64,000 nt of DNA from Gemmobacter aquaticus (GTDB taxonomy: Bacteria > Pseudomonadota > Alphaproteobacteria > Rhodobacterales > Rhodobacteraceae): NCBI RefSeq assembly GCF_007859075.1, contig NZ_VOAK01000022.1:220323-284322 (forward strand). Direction: 5' to 3'. The translations under genes and the position numbers were made by a program. This document shows, piece after piece, positions 47,447 through 56,843 of the stretch. The stretch's first letter is position 1. Each line of letters begins with the position of its first letter. Under the pieces are notes generated by a model that saw nothing but the letters and a program-made list of their open reading frames with translations, ran no database searches and had not been told where the DNA came from.

Positions 47447-50400
47447 GCTCCGGCCTCCATCAGCGCGGCGATCGAATTGCGCCGTGTCACCCAGAGGCCT
47501 GCGTCGTGCAGACCGCGGAACCGGTCCCGCAGGGCCTGAAGCGCCTGCGGGTTCTCGGCCTGAAGAAAGGCCACCAGATCATCGCGGCCCAGCGTTGCCT
47601 CGTGATAGAGATCGATCAGATGGGCCGGAACCGCGCGGGTGAGATGCGCAAAGGCGGCAAGGTGATCCATCGTTGCCGCGATCTCGGCCCCGCCGCGAAA
47701 ACCGTGACGCATCATGGCACTGGCCCAATCGGGGTTGGCGGCGCGGGCGCGCACCACCCGGGCGATCTCTTCGCCCAGAGTGCGGGCCTGCGGACGGTCG
47801 GGGCGGGTGCTGTCCAGATGGTACATCGCCGGCGCCTCGGTCCCGAGGCGTGCCAGCGCGGCGGCAAACCCCCCCTCATGCGCGGCATAGTCCGAGGCCA
47901 GCAGAACATCGCTTTCCACCAGATCCTGCACATGGGCAAAGCCGTCCGCCGCGCGGACGCGGTCTTCCAGGGCCGCGCGGGCGTGATGCGCCTCGCCCTT
48001 GGCATCAATGGCCCACGCGCTGGCGGCAAGCCAGGCCTCACCAGCCGCTATCCGGCCCGCGTCGGAATAGTCCTCAAGCGCCTCGGTCATCCCCATGCCG
48101 TACAGTCCGGGTTTCGGGCCGAAGACGCGCGGGCCGGGGGTCAGGTAGGGGTTGTCGCTTGCGTCCTCTGGCCGTTCGGAAAGGGTCTGGGCCGCCGCCT
48201 CGAAAAGCTGCGCAAGGCCGGGAAAGACGTCGCGAAACAGACCCGACACGCGCAAGGTCACATCGATGCGTGGACGGCCAAGCAGCGCAAGCGGGGCGAC
48301 CTCGAACCCACTGACACGCTCGGTCCCGTCATCCCAGCGGGGCGAAAGGCCCGCCAGATGCAGCGCCATCGCAAATTCCTCGCCCGCCGTGCGCATCGTG
48401 GCCGAGCCCCAGAGGTCAACGACCAGCGACCTTGGATAGTCGCCGTGATCCTGCAGATGTCGCCGGACCAGTTCTTCGGCAAGCTTCACCCCTTGGGCAA
48501 AGGCCGCGCGGGTCGGCACGGATCGCGGATCGACGGCATAAAGGTTACGCCCGGTTGGCAGCACATCCGTCCGCCCCCGGTAGGGCGATCCCGACGGCCC
48601 CGGCGCCACATGCCGGGCATTCAGGGCGTCAAAAAGCCCCTCCATCTCGCCCGGCGCATCGCCAAAGACATGCAGCCCCTCGCCATACTGGCTTTCCTTG
48701 ATGTCGCAGACGAACCTGTCGATGCGGGTGATCGCCTCGGCGGCCGAGGCGTCAGGCGGGATGCCCAGATCGGCCTCGACACCTGCGGCCTGCGCCTCGT
48801 CGCGCACCTGCGCGATCAGCCGGTCGCGGCGCGCGGGGTCAAGCCCGTCGGCGGTGGAATATTCGTCAAGCAGCCGTTCCAGCCGGGTCATGTTGACCGG
48901 CACGGTCGAGGTCGCCATTGGCGGTGGCATGTGGCCGATGGTCAGCGCCCCGATGCGCCGTTTGGCCTGCGCGGCCTCGCCCGGATCGTTGACGATGAAG
49001 GGGTAAATGACCGGCGTCGCACCGATCAGCGCCTCGGGCCAGCAGTCATGCGACAGTGCAACCGCCTTGCCCGGCAGCCATTCCAGCGTGCCATGCGCGC
49101 CGACGTGGATCAGCGCATGAATCCCCTGTGACCGCAGCCAGAGGTAGAAGGCCACATAGGAGTGACGTGGGGTGCGGGTCAGGTCGTGGTAGTCGTCGTC
49201 ACGCGACCGCGCCTCGCCGCGTTCGGGTTGAAGGGCAACGACCGCGCTCCCCCGCCGAAGGGCACGAAACCGGAAGCTGCCATCGGCAAGGCATGGGTCA
49301 TCTTCGGGGTCGCCCCAGGCTGCGGTCAGCCGGTCACGCAAGGCAACGGGCACTGCCTCCAACGCCGCCAGATATGCGGACAGCGGCCAGTCGAGCGTTG
49401 CGCTTTCCAGTGCCCGGCCCAGTCCTGCGCCGGGGTCGGTAGTATCTGTCAGCCGGTTCAGTATCGCCTCGGCCGAGGCCAGTGCATCAAGCCCGACCGC
49501 ATGTGCGAGGTTGTAGTCCTTGCCGGGATAGGTCGACAGAACCAGCGCGATCACGCGATCCTGCGCCGCCATCTCGCCCAACCTGTGGCGCGCAGCCACG
49601 CGGTCGATCACCGCCGCCACCCGCCCCGGATCAGCCCGGTGTGCAAAGCGCGAGAATTGCAGGTCGGGGTCGCGCGCGCCGGGCTGCTTGAAGCTGATCA
49701 CTCCGGCAAACAGACGCCCGTCCACCTCGGGCAGCACGACATGCATCGCCAGATCCGCAGGCGAAAGTCCGCGCTCTGCCGCAGCCCATTCCTTGCGACG
49801 GGCGGTCGAAAGCGCCACCTGCCAGACAGGGCACCCTGTGGCATCGAGGGGCGAGACCCCGGCCTCGCCCTTGGCTGAAAAGGCGGTGGCATTGATGATT
49901 GCGGCGGGCTGCGCCTTGCGCAGCTCCTCGGCAATAACAGCCGCCGCGGGCCCCTTGAGCGAGGGCGCAAAAAGCCCATAGGCACGAAATCCGCGCGCCC
50001 GTGCGCGAGTGATCAGCGCATCTACCGGATCGGTATCGGCGGCGGTCAGATAGCTGCGATAGAAGGTGATCGCGACGAGTGGCCCCGCACCCTCGGCTCC
50101 GCAACCCTCTGGCCCCGTGATCACGCCGCGCGGGGGGTCGTACCAGCCGCACTCCGGCACGGTCTTGTCGCCTGCCACCGGACCCGCATAAAGTCCCGCC
50201 GCAAGCGCCAACTGCGCCAGTGCCGCCTGCGCCGCAACTGCGCCCCCCGCATCGCACAGTGTGGCCAGCCGCCGCAGGGTACCCACCGGCAAGGTGGACA
50301 ACTGATCGAGCCGCGCATCAGGCCGCCCGTCCGCAGGCAGCACGGCGAGCGCAATCCCCTTGCGGCGGCACAGGTCCTGCACCGAGGCCAACCCATAGGC

Positions 50401-50679
50401 CCAGTAGCTTTCGCCCCCGATCAGCCGGATCAGGATGCCCTTCGCCGCAGAAAGGGTCTGCTCGACATAGGTATCGACCGAGAGTGGGTGGCGCAGCGCC
50501 ACAAGATTTGCCAGCCGAAGTGACGGCAACCGGTCGCGCCCGCGCTGCCAGCCTGCCGCGAAAGCACCAAGATCGCTGTCGGAAAACGACAGAACCACCA
50601 GATCGGCCGGGGTCTGACCCAGGTCGAACGGGGTGTCCGTTTCCTCAAGCCCATGGCTTTCGCGGAAGACCACATGCAC
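47443..50679 (-). CDS. cobN: Cobaltochelatase subunit CobN
   Basis: 1078 residues, shorter than the roughly 1250-1275 of the Pseudomonas protein but with both ends intact. CobN is the large subunit of the ATP-dependent CobNST enzyme that inserts Co2+ into hydrogenobyrinic acid a,c-diamide. Visible: IHVGAHGTLEWLPGKAVAL, DKTVPECGWYDPPRGVI and YGMGMTEALEDYSDAGRIAA. CobS and CobT are not in the window. It lies 4 nt behind cobW. Confidence 0.96.
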   Translation of the reverse strand: MHVVFRESHGLEETDTPFDLGQTPADLVVLSFSDSDLGAFAAGWQRGRDRLPSLRLANLVALRHPLSVDTYVEQTLSAAKGILIRLIGGESYWAYGLASVQDLCRRKGIALAVLPADGRPDARLDQLSTLPVGTLRRLATLCDAGGAVAAQAALAQLALAAGLYAGPVAGDKTVPECGWYDPPRGVITGPEGCGAEGAGPLVAITFYRSYLTAADTDPVDALITRARARGFRAYGLFAPSLKGPAAAVIAEELRKAQPAAIINATAFSAKGEAGVSPLDATGCPVWQVALSTARRKEWAAAERGLSPADLAMHVVLPEVDGRLFAGVISFKQPGARDPDLQFSRFAHRADPGRVAAVIDRVAARHRLGEMAAQDRVIALVLSTYPGKDYNLAHAVGLDALASAEAILNRLTDTTDPGAGLGRALESATLDWPLSAYLAALEAVPVALRDRLTAAWGDPEDDPCLADGSFRFRALRRGSAVVALQPERGEARSRDDDYHDLTRTPRHSYVAFYLWLRSQGIHALIHVGAHGTLEWLPGKAVALSHDCWPEALIGATPVIYPFIVNDPGEAAQAKRRIGALTIGHMPPPMATSTVPVNMTRLERLLDEYSTADGLDPARRDRLIAQVRDEAQAAGVEADLGIPPDASAAEAITRIDRFVCDIKESQYGEGLHVFGDAPGEMEGLFDALNARHVAPGPSGSPYRGRTDVLPTGRNLYAVDPRSVPTRAAFAQGVKLAEELVRRHLQDHGDYPRSLVVDLWGSATMRTAGEEFAMALHLAGLSPRWDDGTERVSGFEVAPLALLGRPRIDVTLRVSGLFRDVFPGLAQLFEAAAQTLSERPEDASDNPYLTPGPRVFGPKPGLYGMGMTEALEDYSDAGRIAAGEAWLAASAWAIDAKGEAHHARAALEDRVRAADGFAHVQDLVESDVLLASDYAAHEGGFAAALARLGTEAPAMYHLDSTRPDRPQARTLGEEIARVVRARAANPDWASAMMRHGFRGGAEIAATMDHLAAFAHLTRAVPAHLIDLYHEATLGRDDLVAFLQAENPQALQALRDRFRGLHDAGLWVTRRNSIAALMEAGA

Positions 50680-50683
50680 CGGT

Positions 50684-51718
50684 TCAGGCCCCCAGAACCG
50701 CGCGGATCGCCGCCTCGTTCACATTGTCATGCTCGGCGATGACCACCAGCCGGGTTGCGCGTTCTGCAGCCCCCCAGGGGCGGTCATATTGCGCACGCAC
50801 GCGCTCGCCCACGGCTTGCACCAGCATCCGCATCGGCTTGCCAGCGACCGCGACATAACCCTTGACCCGCAGGATGTCCTGCTCACGCGCCAGACGGCGG
50901 ATCGCCTCTTGCAGCGCCTCGGGATCGGTCACCTCGCCCATTTCGATGACGATGGTGTCGAAATCGTCATGTTCGTGGTCGTCGTGCCCGTCGTGATGGC
51001 TGGGGCGCGCCGCCAGATCATCCTCGGCCGCCGCATTCAGGCCCAGCACGACGCGCGGATCGACGATCCCTTCCGAGACATGCAGAATCGGCAGCTTGCG
51101 GGGGCTTTCGGCCTCGATCACCGCCTTCGCCGCGGCAAGGCCCGCATCGCCTGCAAGATCCGCCTTCGTCAGCAGCACGATGTCGGCGCAGGCGATCTGG
51201 TCCTCGAACACTTCGGAAAGCGGGGTTTCATGGTCGATGCTGTCATCGGCCTCGCGCTGTGCCTGAACGGCAGCAACGTCGGGCGCAAAACGCCCCGCGG
51301 CGACCGCCTCGGCGTCGGCCAGCGCAACCACGCCATCGACGGTGATCTTCGAGCGGATCGCCGGCCAGTCAAAGGCCTTGAGCAGTGGTTTCGGCAACGC
51401 AAGGCCCGACGTTTCGATCAGGATGTGATCCGGTCGCTGTGGTAGGGCCATCAGCGCCTCGATCGTGGGGATGAAGTCATCGGCCACCGTGCAGCAGATG
51501 CAGCCGTTCGCGAGTTCGACAATGTTCTCGATCGGGCAGTTCTCATCGGCGCAGGACTTCAGGATTTCCCCATCCACGCCCACGGTGCCAAACTCATTGA
51601 CGAGGACTGCGAGGCGCTTGCCCTGCGGATTGGCCATCAGATGCCGGATCAGCGTGGTCTTGCCCGATCCCAGAAAGCCGGTGATCACGGTGACGGGGAT
51701 CTTCGAAATGTCAGACAT
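50684..51718 (-). CDS. cobW: CobW-family GTP-binding metallochaperone
   Basis: 344 residues from the ATG at 51718. It is a G3E-family GTPase believed to hand cobalt to the chelatase. The P loop GFLGSGKTT (residues 14-22), the metal-binding GCICC (72-76) and a His/Asp-rich stretch HHDGHDDHEHDD (about 240-252) are all seen. The gene lies directly in front of cobN, which supports a cobalt-delivery role. It overlaps the DUF1636 gene by 8 nt. Confidence 0.95.
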   Translation of the reverse strand: MSDISKIPVTVITGFLGSGKTTLIRHLMANPQGKRLAVLVNEFGTVGVDGEILKSCADENCPIENIVELANGCICCTVADDFIPTIEALMALPQRPDHILIETSGLALPKPLLKAFDWPAIRSKITVDGVVALADAEAVAAGRFAPDVAAVQAQREADDSIDHETPLSEVFEDQIACADIVLLTKADLAGDAGLAAAKAVIEAESPRKLPILHVSEGIVDPRVVLGLNAAAEDDLAARPSHHDGHDDHEHDDFDTIVIEMGEVTDPEALQEAIRRLAREQDILRVKGYVAVAGKPMRMLVQAVGERVRAQYDRPWGAAERATRLVVIAEHDNVNEAAIRAVLGA

Positions 51719-52091
51719 CGGCGGGCTCCACTGGGCTGTCCAAGGGGGGAATACGGGCAAGACATTGCTTGCGAAAGATCTCGGGCCGCTCGCGCCAGGG
51801 CACCAGCCCGTCGCCCGAGGCCGCATATCGCGCTGCCCCTTCGAGGATCGCGGCACCGTGTTCGGCGGGGTCGAGTCGGCCGTAGACATAGGTCCATTTG
51901 CCGGGAGCAGACAAAGCGACCGAGCAGCCGTTGGTGCATGCCGACAGGCATTCGACGGCGCGGATCTCGACATCTTCGGGCAAGGCAATTGCGGTCAGCG
52001 CATCATGCAGAAGCCTGCCAGGACGCGGGCCTTCCGGGTCGGCGCCCTCGCGCCGGCAGGTGATGCAGACATGCAGCGTGGCGCGGGCCAT
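51711..52091 (-). CDS. DUF1636 cysteine-rich protein, first gene of riboswitch-led cob operon
   Basis: 126 residues from the ATG at 52091. Five cysteines stand as C9-x2-C12 and C48-x3-C52-x3-C56, with ECLSACTNGCSVAL around the second group. The layout resembles thioredoxin-like 2Fe-2S ferredoxins and suggests a metal or Fe-S site, and the family is what I know as DUF1636. Its function is not established. It is first behind a cobalamin riboswitch and overlaps cobW by 8 nt, so a role in cobalt handling or in an electron-transfer step of B12 synthesis is likely. Confidence 0.82.
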   Translation of the reverse strand: MARATLHVCITCRREGADPEGPRPGRLLHDALTAIALPEDVEIRAVECLSACTNGCSVALSAPGKWTYVYGRLDPAEHGAAILEGAARYAASGDGLVPWRERPEIFRKQCLARIPPLDSPVEPADV

Positions 52092-52184
52092 GCATCTTTT
52101 CCCGAACGGGGGCGACGGGGACAAACGGAAGGGGCATCATTGCCACTGCCGGTCGCGGAACACCCCGTCCGCCCGTGAACACGA

Positions 52185-52360
52185 AGGCTGGCAGGTCTCC
52201 CGGCTTGCGGAGCGGGTTTCCCCCCGACCGCGCCTTCCCGAGTTTCCTCAGTGGCGATGCGGCCTCTCCGGTCACGGTCGCGGGGGCGGCTGCGCTTGGG
52301 CCGGATGGCCTGACGCATTCCCTCTTCGCCTGCGTTGCCGCAGGAACCAGCTTTCCCGCC
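52185..52360 (-). promoter_or_regulatory. Adenosylcobalamin riboswitch in front of DUF1636-cobW-cobN
   Basis: On the minus strand: GCTGGTTCC, GAAGAGGGAATGCG, the core CAGCCGCCCCCGCGACCGTG, ACCGGAGAGGCC, ATCGCCACTGA, TCGGGAAGGCGCGG, and the B12 box AGCCGGGAGACCTGCC ending near 52189. All conserved blocks of the cobalamin riboswitch are present in order. About 95 nt separate the box from the DUF1636 start and hold the expression platform. It should repress the long cob operon when cobalamin is plentiful. The rest of the 415-bp gap up to cobO holds no gene that I can see. Confidence 0.95.
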
Positions 52361-52506
52361 TTGTGACAGAATGCAGGTTCAAGTCAAGCGCGCCCGGCGT
52401 CGTATCACGGCCCGGCTGCGACATCGCCGCCCCTGACGCCCGATCCGTCGCAACCCGGCTTCCGGTGGCCCGCGCCGCGGGCTATGCAGAATGCAAGGAG
52501 ATCCTC

Positions 52507-53139
52507 ATGAGCGAATCCACGACCCCTGACAGCACCGACGAGCTTGCCCGCCACGCCAGCAAGATGGCCAAGAAAAAGGCCGCGCGTGACAAGATCATGG
52601 CCACGAAAGAGGGTGAGAGGGGGCTGATCATCGTCCATACCGGGCCCGGCAAGGGCAAGTCGTCGTCCGGCTTCGGCATGATCCTGCGCTGCATCGCGCA
52701 TGAGATGCCCTGCGCGGTCGTGCAATTCATCAAGGGCGCCTGGGATACCGGCGAGCGCCGCTTGATCGAGGGACATTTCAGCGACCTCTGCCAGTTCCAC
52801 GCCATGGGCGAGGGCTTCACCTGGGAAACCCAGGATCGCGCCCGCGATATAGAAATGGCCCGCAAGGGCTGGGAAAAGGCGAAAGAGCTGATCCGGGACG
52901 AGAGCATCCGCTTTGTGCTTCTCGACGAGATCAACATTGCGCTGCGCTATGACTACCTGCCGATTGACGAGGTCGTGGCCTTCCTGCGTGACGAAAAGCC
53001 CGCGATGACCCATGTCTGCCTGACCGGGCGGAACGCCAAGGACGAATTGATAGAGCTGGCTGATCTGGTGACCGAGATGACACTGGTCAAGCATCCCTTC
53101 CGGTCGGGAATCAAGGGACAGAAGGGGGTCGAGTTCTGA
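52507..53139 (+). CDS. cobO: Cob(I)yrinic acid a,c-diamide adenosyltransferase
   Basis: 210 residues from the ATG at 52507; AAGGAGATCCTC directly upstream is a strong ribosome site. It attaches the 5'-deoxyadenosyl group to reduced cobalt. The ATP loop is [17 protein letters not shown] (about 42-58), and [15 protein letters not shown] matches the family. The gene diverges from the riboswitch-led operon, and I see no riboswitch on its own strand. cobQ follows 31 nt later. Confidence 0.95.
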   Translation: MSESTTPDSTDELARHASKMAKKKAARDKIMATKEGERGLIIVHTGPGKGKSSSGFGMILRCIAHEMPCAVVQFIKGAWDTGERRLIEGHFSDLCQFHAMGEGFTWETQDRARDIEMARKGWEKAKELIRDESIRFVLLDEINIALRYDYLPIDEVVAFLRDEKPAMTHVCLTGRNAKDELIELADLVTEMTLVKHPFRSGIKGQKGVEF

Positions 53140-53170
53140 GCGTGGTCTTTGGCTCCAGAAGGAAGCGGCA

Positions 53171-54616
53171 ATGACCGCGCTTATGATCCAGGGGGCGGGG
53201 TCGAATGTCGGCAAGTCCATGCTTGTGGCCGGTCTGTGCCGTGCGGCACGCAGGCGCGGGCTGTCAGTCGCGCCCTTCAAGCCACAGAACATGTCGAACA
53301 ATGCGGCAGTAACAGCCGACGGCGGCGAGATCGGACGGGCGCAGGCTTTGCAGGCCATGGCCTGCGGGCTTGAGCCGTTGACCGACATGAACCCGATACT
53401 CCTGAAGCCTGAAAGCGACGTGGGCGCCCAGGTGGTGGTGCAGGGGCGGCGTGTCGCCACCGTAAAGGCGCGGGATTATGCGGCCCTGAAACCGCAACTG
53501 ATGGGGCCGGTGCTTGACAGCTTCAACCGGCTGCGCGCGCGGCATGATCTGGTGATCGTTGAAGGCGCCGGCAGCCCGGCAGAGGTGAACCTGCGTGCAG
53601 GCGACATTGCCAATATGGGTTTCGCGCAGGCGGCCGATGTGCCGGTGGTTCTGGCTGGGGACATCGACCGGGGCGGCGTGATTGCACAGATCGTCGGTAC
53701 GCAGGCTGTTCTCGATCCTGCGGATGCGGCCATGATCGCGGGTTTCCTGATCAACAAGTTCCGAGGGGATGTGCGGCTTTTTGACGATGGGTACCGGCTG
53801 ATCGAGGCACGGACAGGCTGGCGCGGGTTCGGTGTGCTGCCCTTCTTTGCCGATGCCGGTCGCCTGCCTGCCGAGGATGCGCTTGACCTGCGGCACAGCA
53901 AAGGGGGTGGCGCCTTCAAGGTGGCCTGCCTGCAATTGTCGCGGATTGCGAATTTCGACGATCTCGACCCTTTGGCGCAAGAGTCGGGCGTCAGTCTGGT
54001 GATGGTCGGTGCTGGCCAGCCTATTCCCGGCGACACCGACCTGGTCATCCTGCCGGGATCAAAATCGACCCGTGCCGATCTGGCCTATCTGCGCGCGCAG
54101 GGGTGGGACATTGACCTTGCCGCCCATGTTCGGCGGGGCGGCCATGTTCTGGGGATCTGCGGCGGTTATCAGATGCTGGGGCGCATCGTGCGCGACCCCT
54201 TGGGGATCGAGGGGCCGGCAGGTGAAACCGAAGGTCTGGGTCTGCTCGACGTGACAACCGAGATGACACCGGACAAGCGCCTGACACGGACCCGTGCCTT
54301 GCACGCAGCCACAGGGCTGGAGGTCGAGGGGTACGAGATCCACATCGGCGCAACCACGGGCCCCGATCGCGCCCGGCCATTTGCCCATGTCGCGGGCCAG
54401 CCCGAGGGCGCGATTTCGGCCGATGGGCGGATCATCGGCAGCTATCTGCATGGGCTTTTTCGCGCAGATGCCTTTCGGGCCGCGTTCCTGCGGGGCTTGG
54501 GTGCGCAGAGCTCGGGATTGGCCTATGGCCGCGTCGTCGAGGAAACGCTCGATGCCCTTGCTGCGCATATGGAGACGCATCTCGACGTGGACGGGCTGCT
54601 GGCGCTGGCGCGCTAG
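53171..54616 (+). CDS. cobQ: Cobyric acid synthase
   Basis: 481 residues. It amidates the b, d, e and g side chains of adenosylcobyrinic acid a,c-diamide. The synthetase ATP loop [20 protein letters not shown] (7-26), [10 protein letters not shown], and the C-terminal glutaminase [10 protein letters not shown] (Cys330) are complete. It is the second gene after cobO. Its stop shares a CTAG with the stop of the LysR gene on the other strand. Confidence 0.97.
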   Translation: MTALMIQGAGSNVGKSMLVAGLCRAARRRGLSVAPFKPQNMSNNAAVTADGGEIGRAQALQAMACGLEPLTDMNPILLKPESDVGAQVVVQGRRVATVKARDYAALKPQLMGPVLDSFNRLRARHDLVIVEGAGSPAEVNLRAGDIANMGFAQAADVPVVLAGDIDRGGVIAQIVGTQAVLDPADAAMIAGFLINKFRGDVRLFDDGYRLIEARTGWRGFGVLPFFADAGRLPAEDALDLRHSKGGGAFKVACLQLSRIANFDDLDPLAQESGVSLVMVGAGQPIPGDTDLVILPGSKSTRADLAYLRAQGWDIDLAAHVRRGGHVLGICGGYQMLGRIVRDPLGIEGPAGETEGLGLLDVTTEMTPDKRLTRTRALHAATGLEVEGYEIHIGATTGPDRARPFAHVAGQPEGAISADGRIIGSYLHGLFRADAFRAAFLRGLGAQSSGLAYGRVVEETLDALAAHMETHLDVDGLLALAR

Positions 54617-55542
54617 GGGGTCCCGCCCGCCTCGGAATGGGCAATGACCAGTTCGCGCAGCCGGGCAGCCACTGGCGACAACGGACGGCGTCTGAGGTTC
54701 AGCATGTAATAGGGTGAGACCCGCACCTCACGCGGCATGGTCAGCACGGCGAACCCGGCGCTGACCGGGGGCTGGGTCAGAAGCTGCGCCACCTCCTCCG
54801 ACATGCCGGCGATCGCGTCGCTTCTGGACAGATAGGCGATCATCAACAGCAGCGACGGGCTGTTCACGATGTTTCCGGGTTCGGCCAGGCCCACGGCGCC
54901 AAAGGCTTCGAGCGTGGCCTCGCGGATCGGTGCGCCGCGCTCTTGCATGATCCATTCATAGTCGGTCAGTTCGGTGAAGGTCACGCGGGGCGCACGCGCC
55001 AGCGGATGACCGGCCCGCACCAGCAGCGCCACCTTTTCATCGCGCATCGGGTGGATCTCGAATTCCCGGCTGTCAAAATCGGGCAGCACGCGGGCGAGCG
55101 CGAAGTCCATCTCGCCGGCGGTCAGCTGCCGCAGAAGATCGCGAGAGGGCAGAACGTCGACGGTAATTTCGGCATCCGGCGCCTCGCGCTTGATGGCCCG
55201 GATGGCGGGGACCAGATAACCGACGGCGGGTCCGGTCACGGCACCCACCCGCACTGCGCCGCCCTGACCTTCGCGCAATGCCTGTACCTCGGCAGCCATA
55301 CTCCGCATCTCGCGCAGCATGGCGCGGGCGCGCCGGACCATGACGGCGCCAATCTCGGTCAGCTCCATCCCCTTGGGCTGGCGCAGGAACAGCGGCGCGC
55401 CCACGGCACGTTCAATCTCGGCCAGCATGCGCGACGCGGCCGGTTGGGTCATCGAGGTCGCAGCCGCTGCCATCTGCAACTGCCCGGACTCAGCCACTTC
55501 GACGATCAGGCGCAGTTGCGCCGGTTTCAGGTTCAGTTGCAT
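54613..55542 (-). CDS. LysR-family regulator, GbpR-like
   Basis: 309 residues from the ATG at 55542, which puts the helix-turn-helix ([20 protein letters not shown], then [18 protein letters not shown]) at the usual distance from the start. In-frame starts at 55554 (ATG) and 55572 (TTG) are possible. The C-terminal part is a normal effector-binding domain. In Agrobacterium the LysR protein GbpR controls chvE; this gene diverges from a chvE-gguAB cluster in the same way. It probably senses the sugar and controls the operon. Confidence 0.88.
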   Translation of the reverse strand: MQLNLKPAQLRLIVEVAESGQLQMAAAATSMTQPAASRMLAEIERAVGAPLFLRQPKGMELTEIGAVMVRRARAMLREMRSMAAEVQALREGQGGAVRVGAVTGPAVGYLVPAIRAIKREAPDAEITVDVLPSRDLLRQLTAGEMDFALARVLPDFDSREFEIHPMRDEKVALLVRAGHPLARAPRVTFTELTDYEWIMQERGAPIREATLEAFGAVGLAEPGNIVNSPSLLLMIAYLSRSDAIAGMSEEVAQLLTQPPVSAGFAVLTMPREVRVSPYYMLNLRRRPLSPVAARLRELVIAHSEAGGTP

Positions 55543-55543
55543 G

Positions 55544-55565
55544 GCAATTATCATACCAGAATTGC
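55544..55565. promoter_or_regulatory. Inverted repeat, candidate LysR operator
   Basis: GCAATT-N10-AATTGC, which also satisfies the LysR T-N11-A rule, lies directly in front of the LysR start and about 135 nt upstream of the chvE-like gene. It is the clearest inverted repeat of the divergent region and suits autoregulation. Binding is inferred only. If the longer LysR start is used, the repeat would fall inside that gene. Confidence 0.5.
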
Positions 55566-55700
55566 TATCCAAAATGCGTGTAATGTAATTTTACCGATAT
55601 GTCATGTGCGATTAGAACTGCGTCAGGCCCCTCGAATCGAGCGGCCAGAGGGAGAGATGGGCAGCGCCAACGTGCAGCTACCCAAGTCAGGGAGAGAGAC

Positions 55701-56756
55701 ATGAAATTCAAATCCGTCGCCGCGGCACTGGCGATGTGTGCCTCGTTCGTGGCCTATGGCGCCGCTGCTGAAACCGTCGGCATCTCGATGCCCACCAAAT
55801 CCTCGGCGCGCTGGATCTCGGACGGCGACTCGATGGTCAAGGAATTCCAGGCCGCTGGCTATGAGACCGACCTGCAGTATGCAGAGGACGATATCCCGAA
55901 CCAGCTGGCCCAGATCGAGAACATGATCACCAAGGGTGTCGATGCCCTGGTCATCGCCGCCATCGACGGCACGACCCTGTCCAACGCGCTGGAAAATGCC
56001 TCGGCCGCCGGGATCAAGGTCATTGCCTATGACCGTCTGATCCGTGACAGCGGCAATGTCGACTATTACGCCACCTTCGACAACTTCAAGGTCGGCGTGC
56101 AGCAGGCGACCACCATCGTCAACGGCCTGAAAGAGCGCTTCCCCGATGTGAAGCCGTGGAACGTTGAACTGTTTGGCGGCAGCCCGGACGACAACAACGC
56201 CTACTTCTTCTACGACGGTGCGATGAGCGTGCTGCAGCCGCTGATCGACGACGGCTCGATCGCCATTGTCTCGGGCCAGATGGGCATGGACAAGGTCGGC
56301 ACCCTGCGTTGGGACGGTGCAGTGGCACAGGCGCGCATGGATAACCTGCTGTCGGCAAACTACACCGACAAGCAGGTGCATGGCGTGCTCTCGCCCTATG
56401 ACGGGCTGTCGATCGGTATCCTGTCGTCGCTGAAGGGCGTGGGCTATGGTTCGGGCGATCTGAAGATGCCGATCGTTTCGGGTCAGGACGCCGAGGTCCA
56501 GTCGGTGAAGTCGATCCTTGCGGGCGAGCAGTACTCGACCATCTTCAAGGATACCCGCGAACTGGCCAAAGTGACCGTGGGCATGGTGGACGCCGTCCTC
56601 AAGGGCAGCGAGCCGCAGATCAACGACACCAAGACCTACGACAACGGCGTGAAGGTCGTGCCGTCCTACCTGCTGGAGCCGCTGCCGGTTGACGCAAGCA
56701 ACTGGGAAGAGATCCTGATCGGGTCGGGCTACTACACCAAAGATCAGATCCAGTAA
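55701..56756 (+). CDS. chvE: Periplasmic sugar-binding protein (ChvE-like)
   Basis: 351 residues with a signal peptide (about 1-23, ending YGAAA). The mature protein has the type-I periplasmic fold of monosaccharide-binding proteins: [51 protein letters not shown] and [14 protein letters not shown]. ChvE binds galactose, arabinose, glucose and other sugars. GGGAGAGAGAC just before the ATG is a strong ribosome site. It is followed by a stem-loop and then by its ATPase and permease. Confidence 0.93.
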   Translation: MKFKSVAAALAMCASFVAYGAAAETVGISMPTKSSARWISDGDSMVKEFQAAGYETDLQYAEDDIPNQLAQIENMITKGVDALVIAAIDGTTLSNALENASAAGIKVIAYDRLIRDSGNVDYYATFDNFKVGVQQATTIVNGLKERFPDVKPWNVELFGGSPDDNNAYFFYDGAMSVLQPLIDDGSIAIVSGQMGMDKVGTLRWDGAVAQARMDNLLSANYTDKQVHGVLSPYDGLSIGILSSLKGVGYGSGDLKMPIVSGQDAEVQSVKSILAGEQYSTIFKDTRELAKVTVGMVDAVLKGSEPQINDTKTYDNGVKVVPSYLLEPLPVDASNWEEILIGSGYYTKDQIQ

Positions 56757-56783
56757 CGCATCCTTCCTCCTCGGATGCCGAAT

Positions 56784-56812
56784 GGGCCGCCTTCCCTTGC
56801 GGGGGGCGGCCC
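56784..56812 (+). other. Stem-loop between chvE and gguA
   Basis: GGGCCGCC and GGCGGCCC pair across a 13-nt loop in the 87-bp gap. There is no T-run. Such hairpins behind binding-protein genes usually stabilise that part of the mRNA or end some transcripts early, so that the binding protein is made in excess. Confidence 0.6.
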
Positions 56813-56843
56813 GCCTATCCGCCGCCAATGACCGGAGGCAACC

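Noticed and set aside
47506..49131. A 541-codon plus-strand frame opposite cobN
   Set aside because: Antisense shadow of a well-supported large gene.
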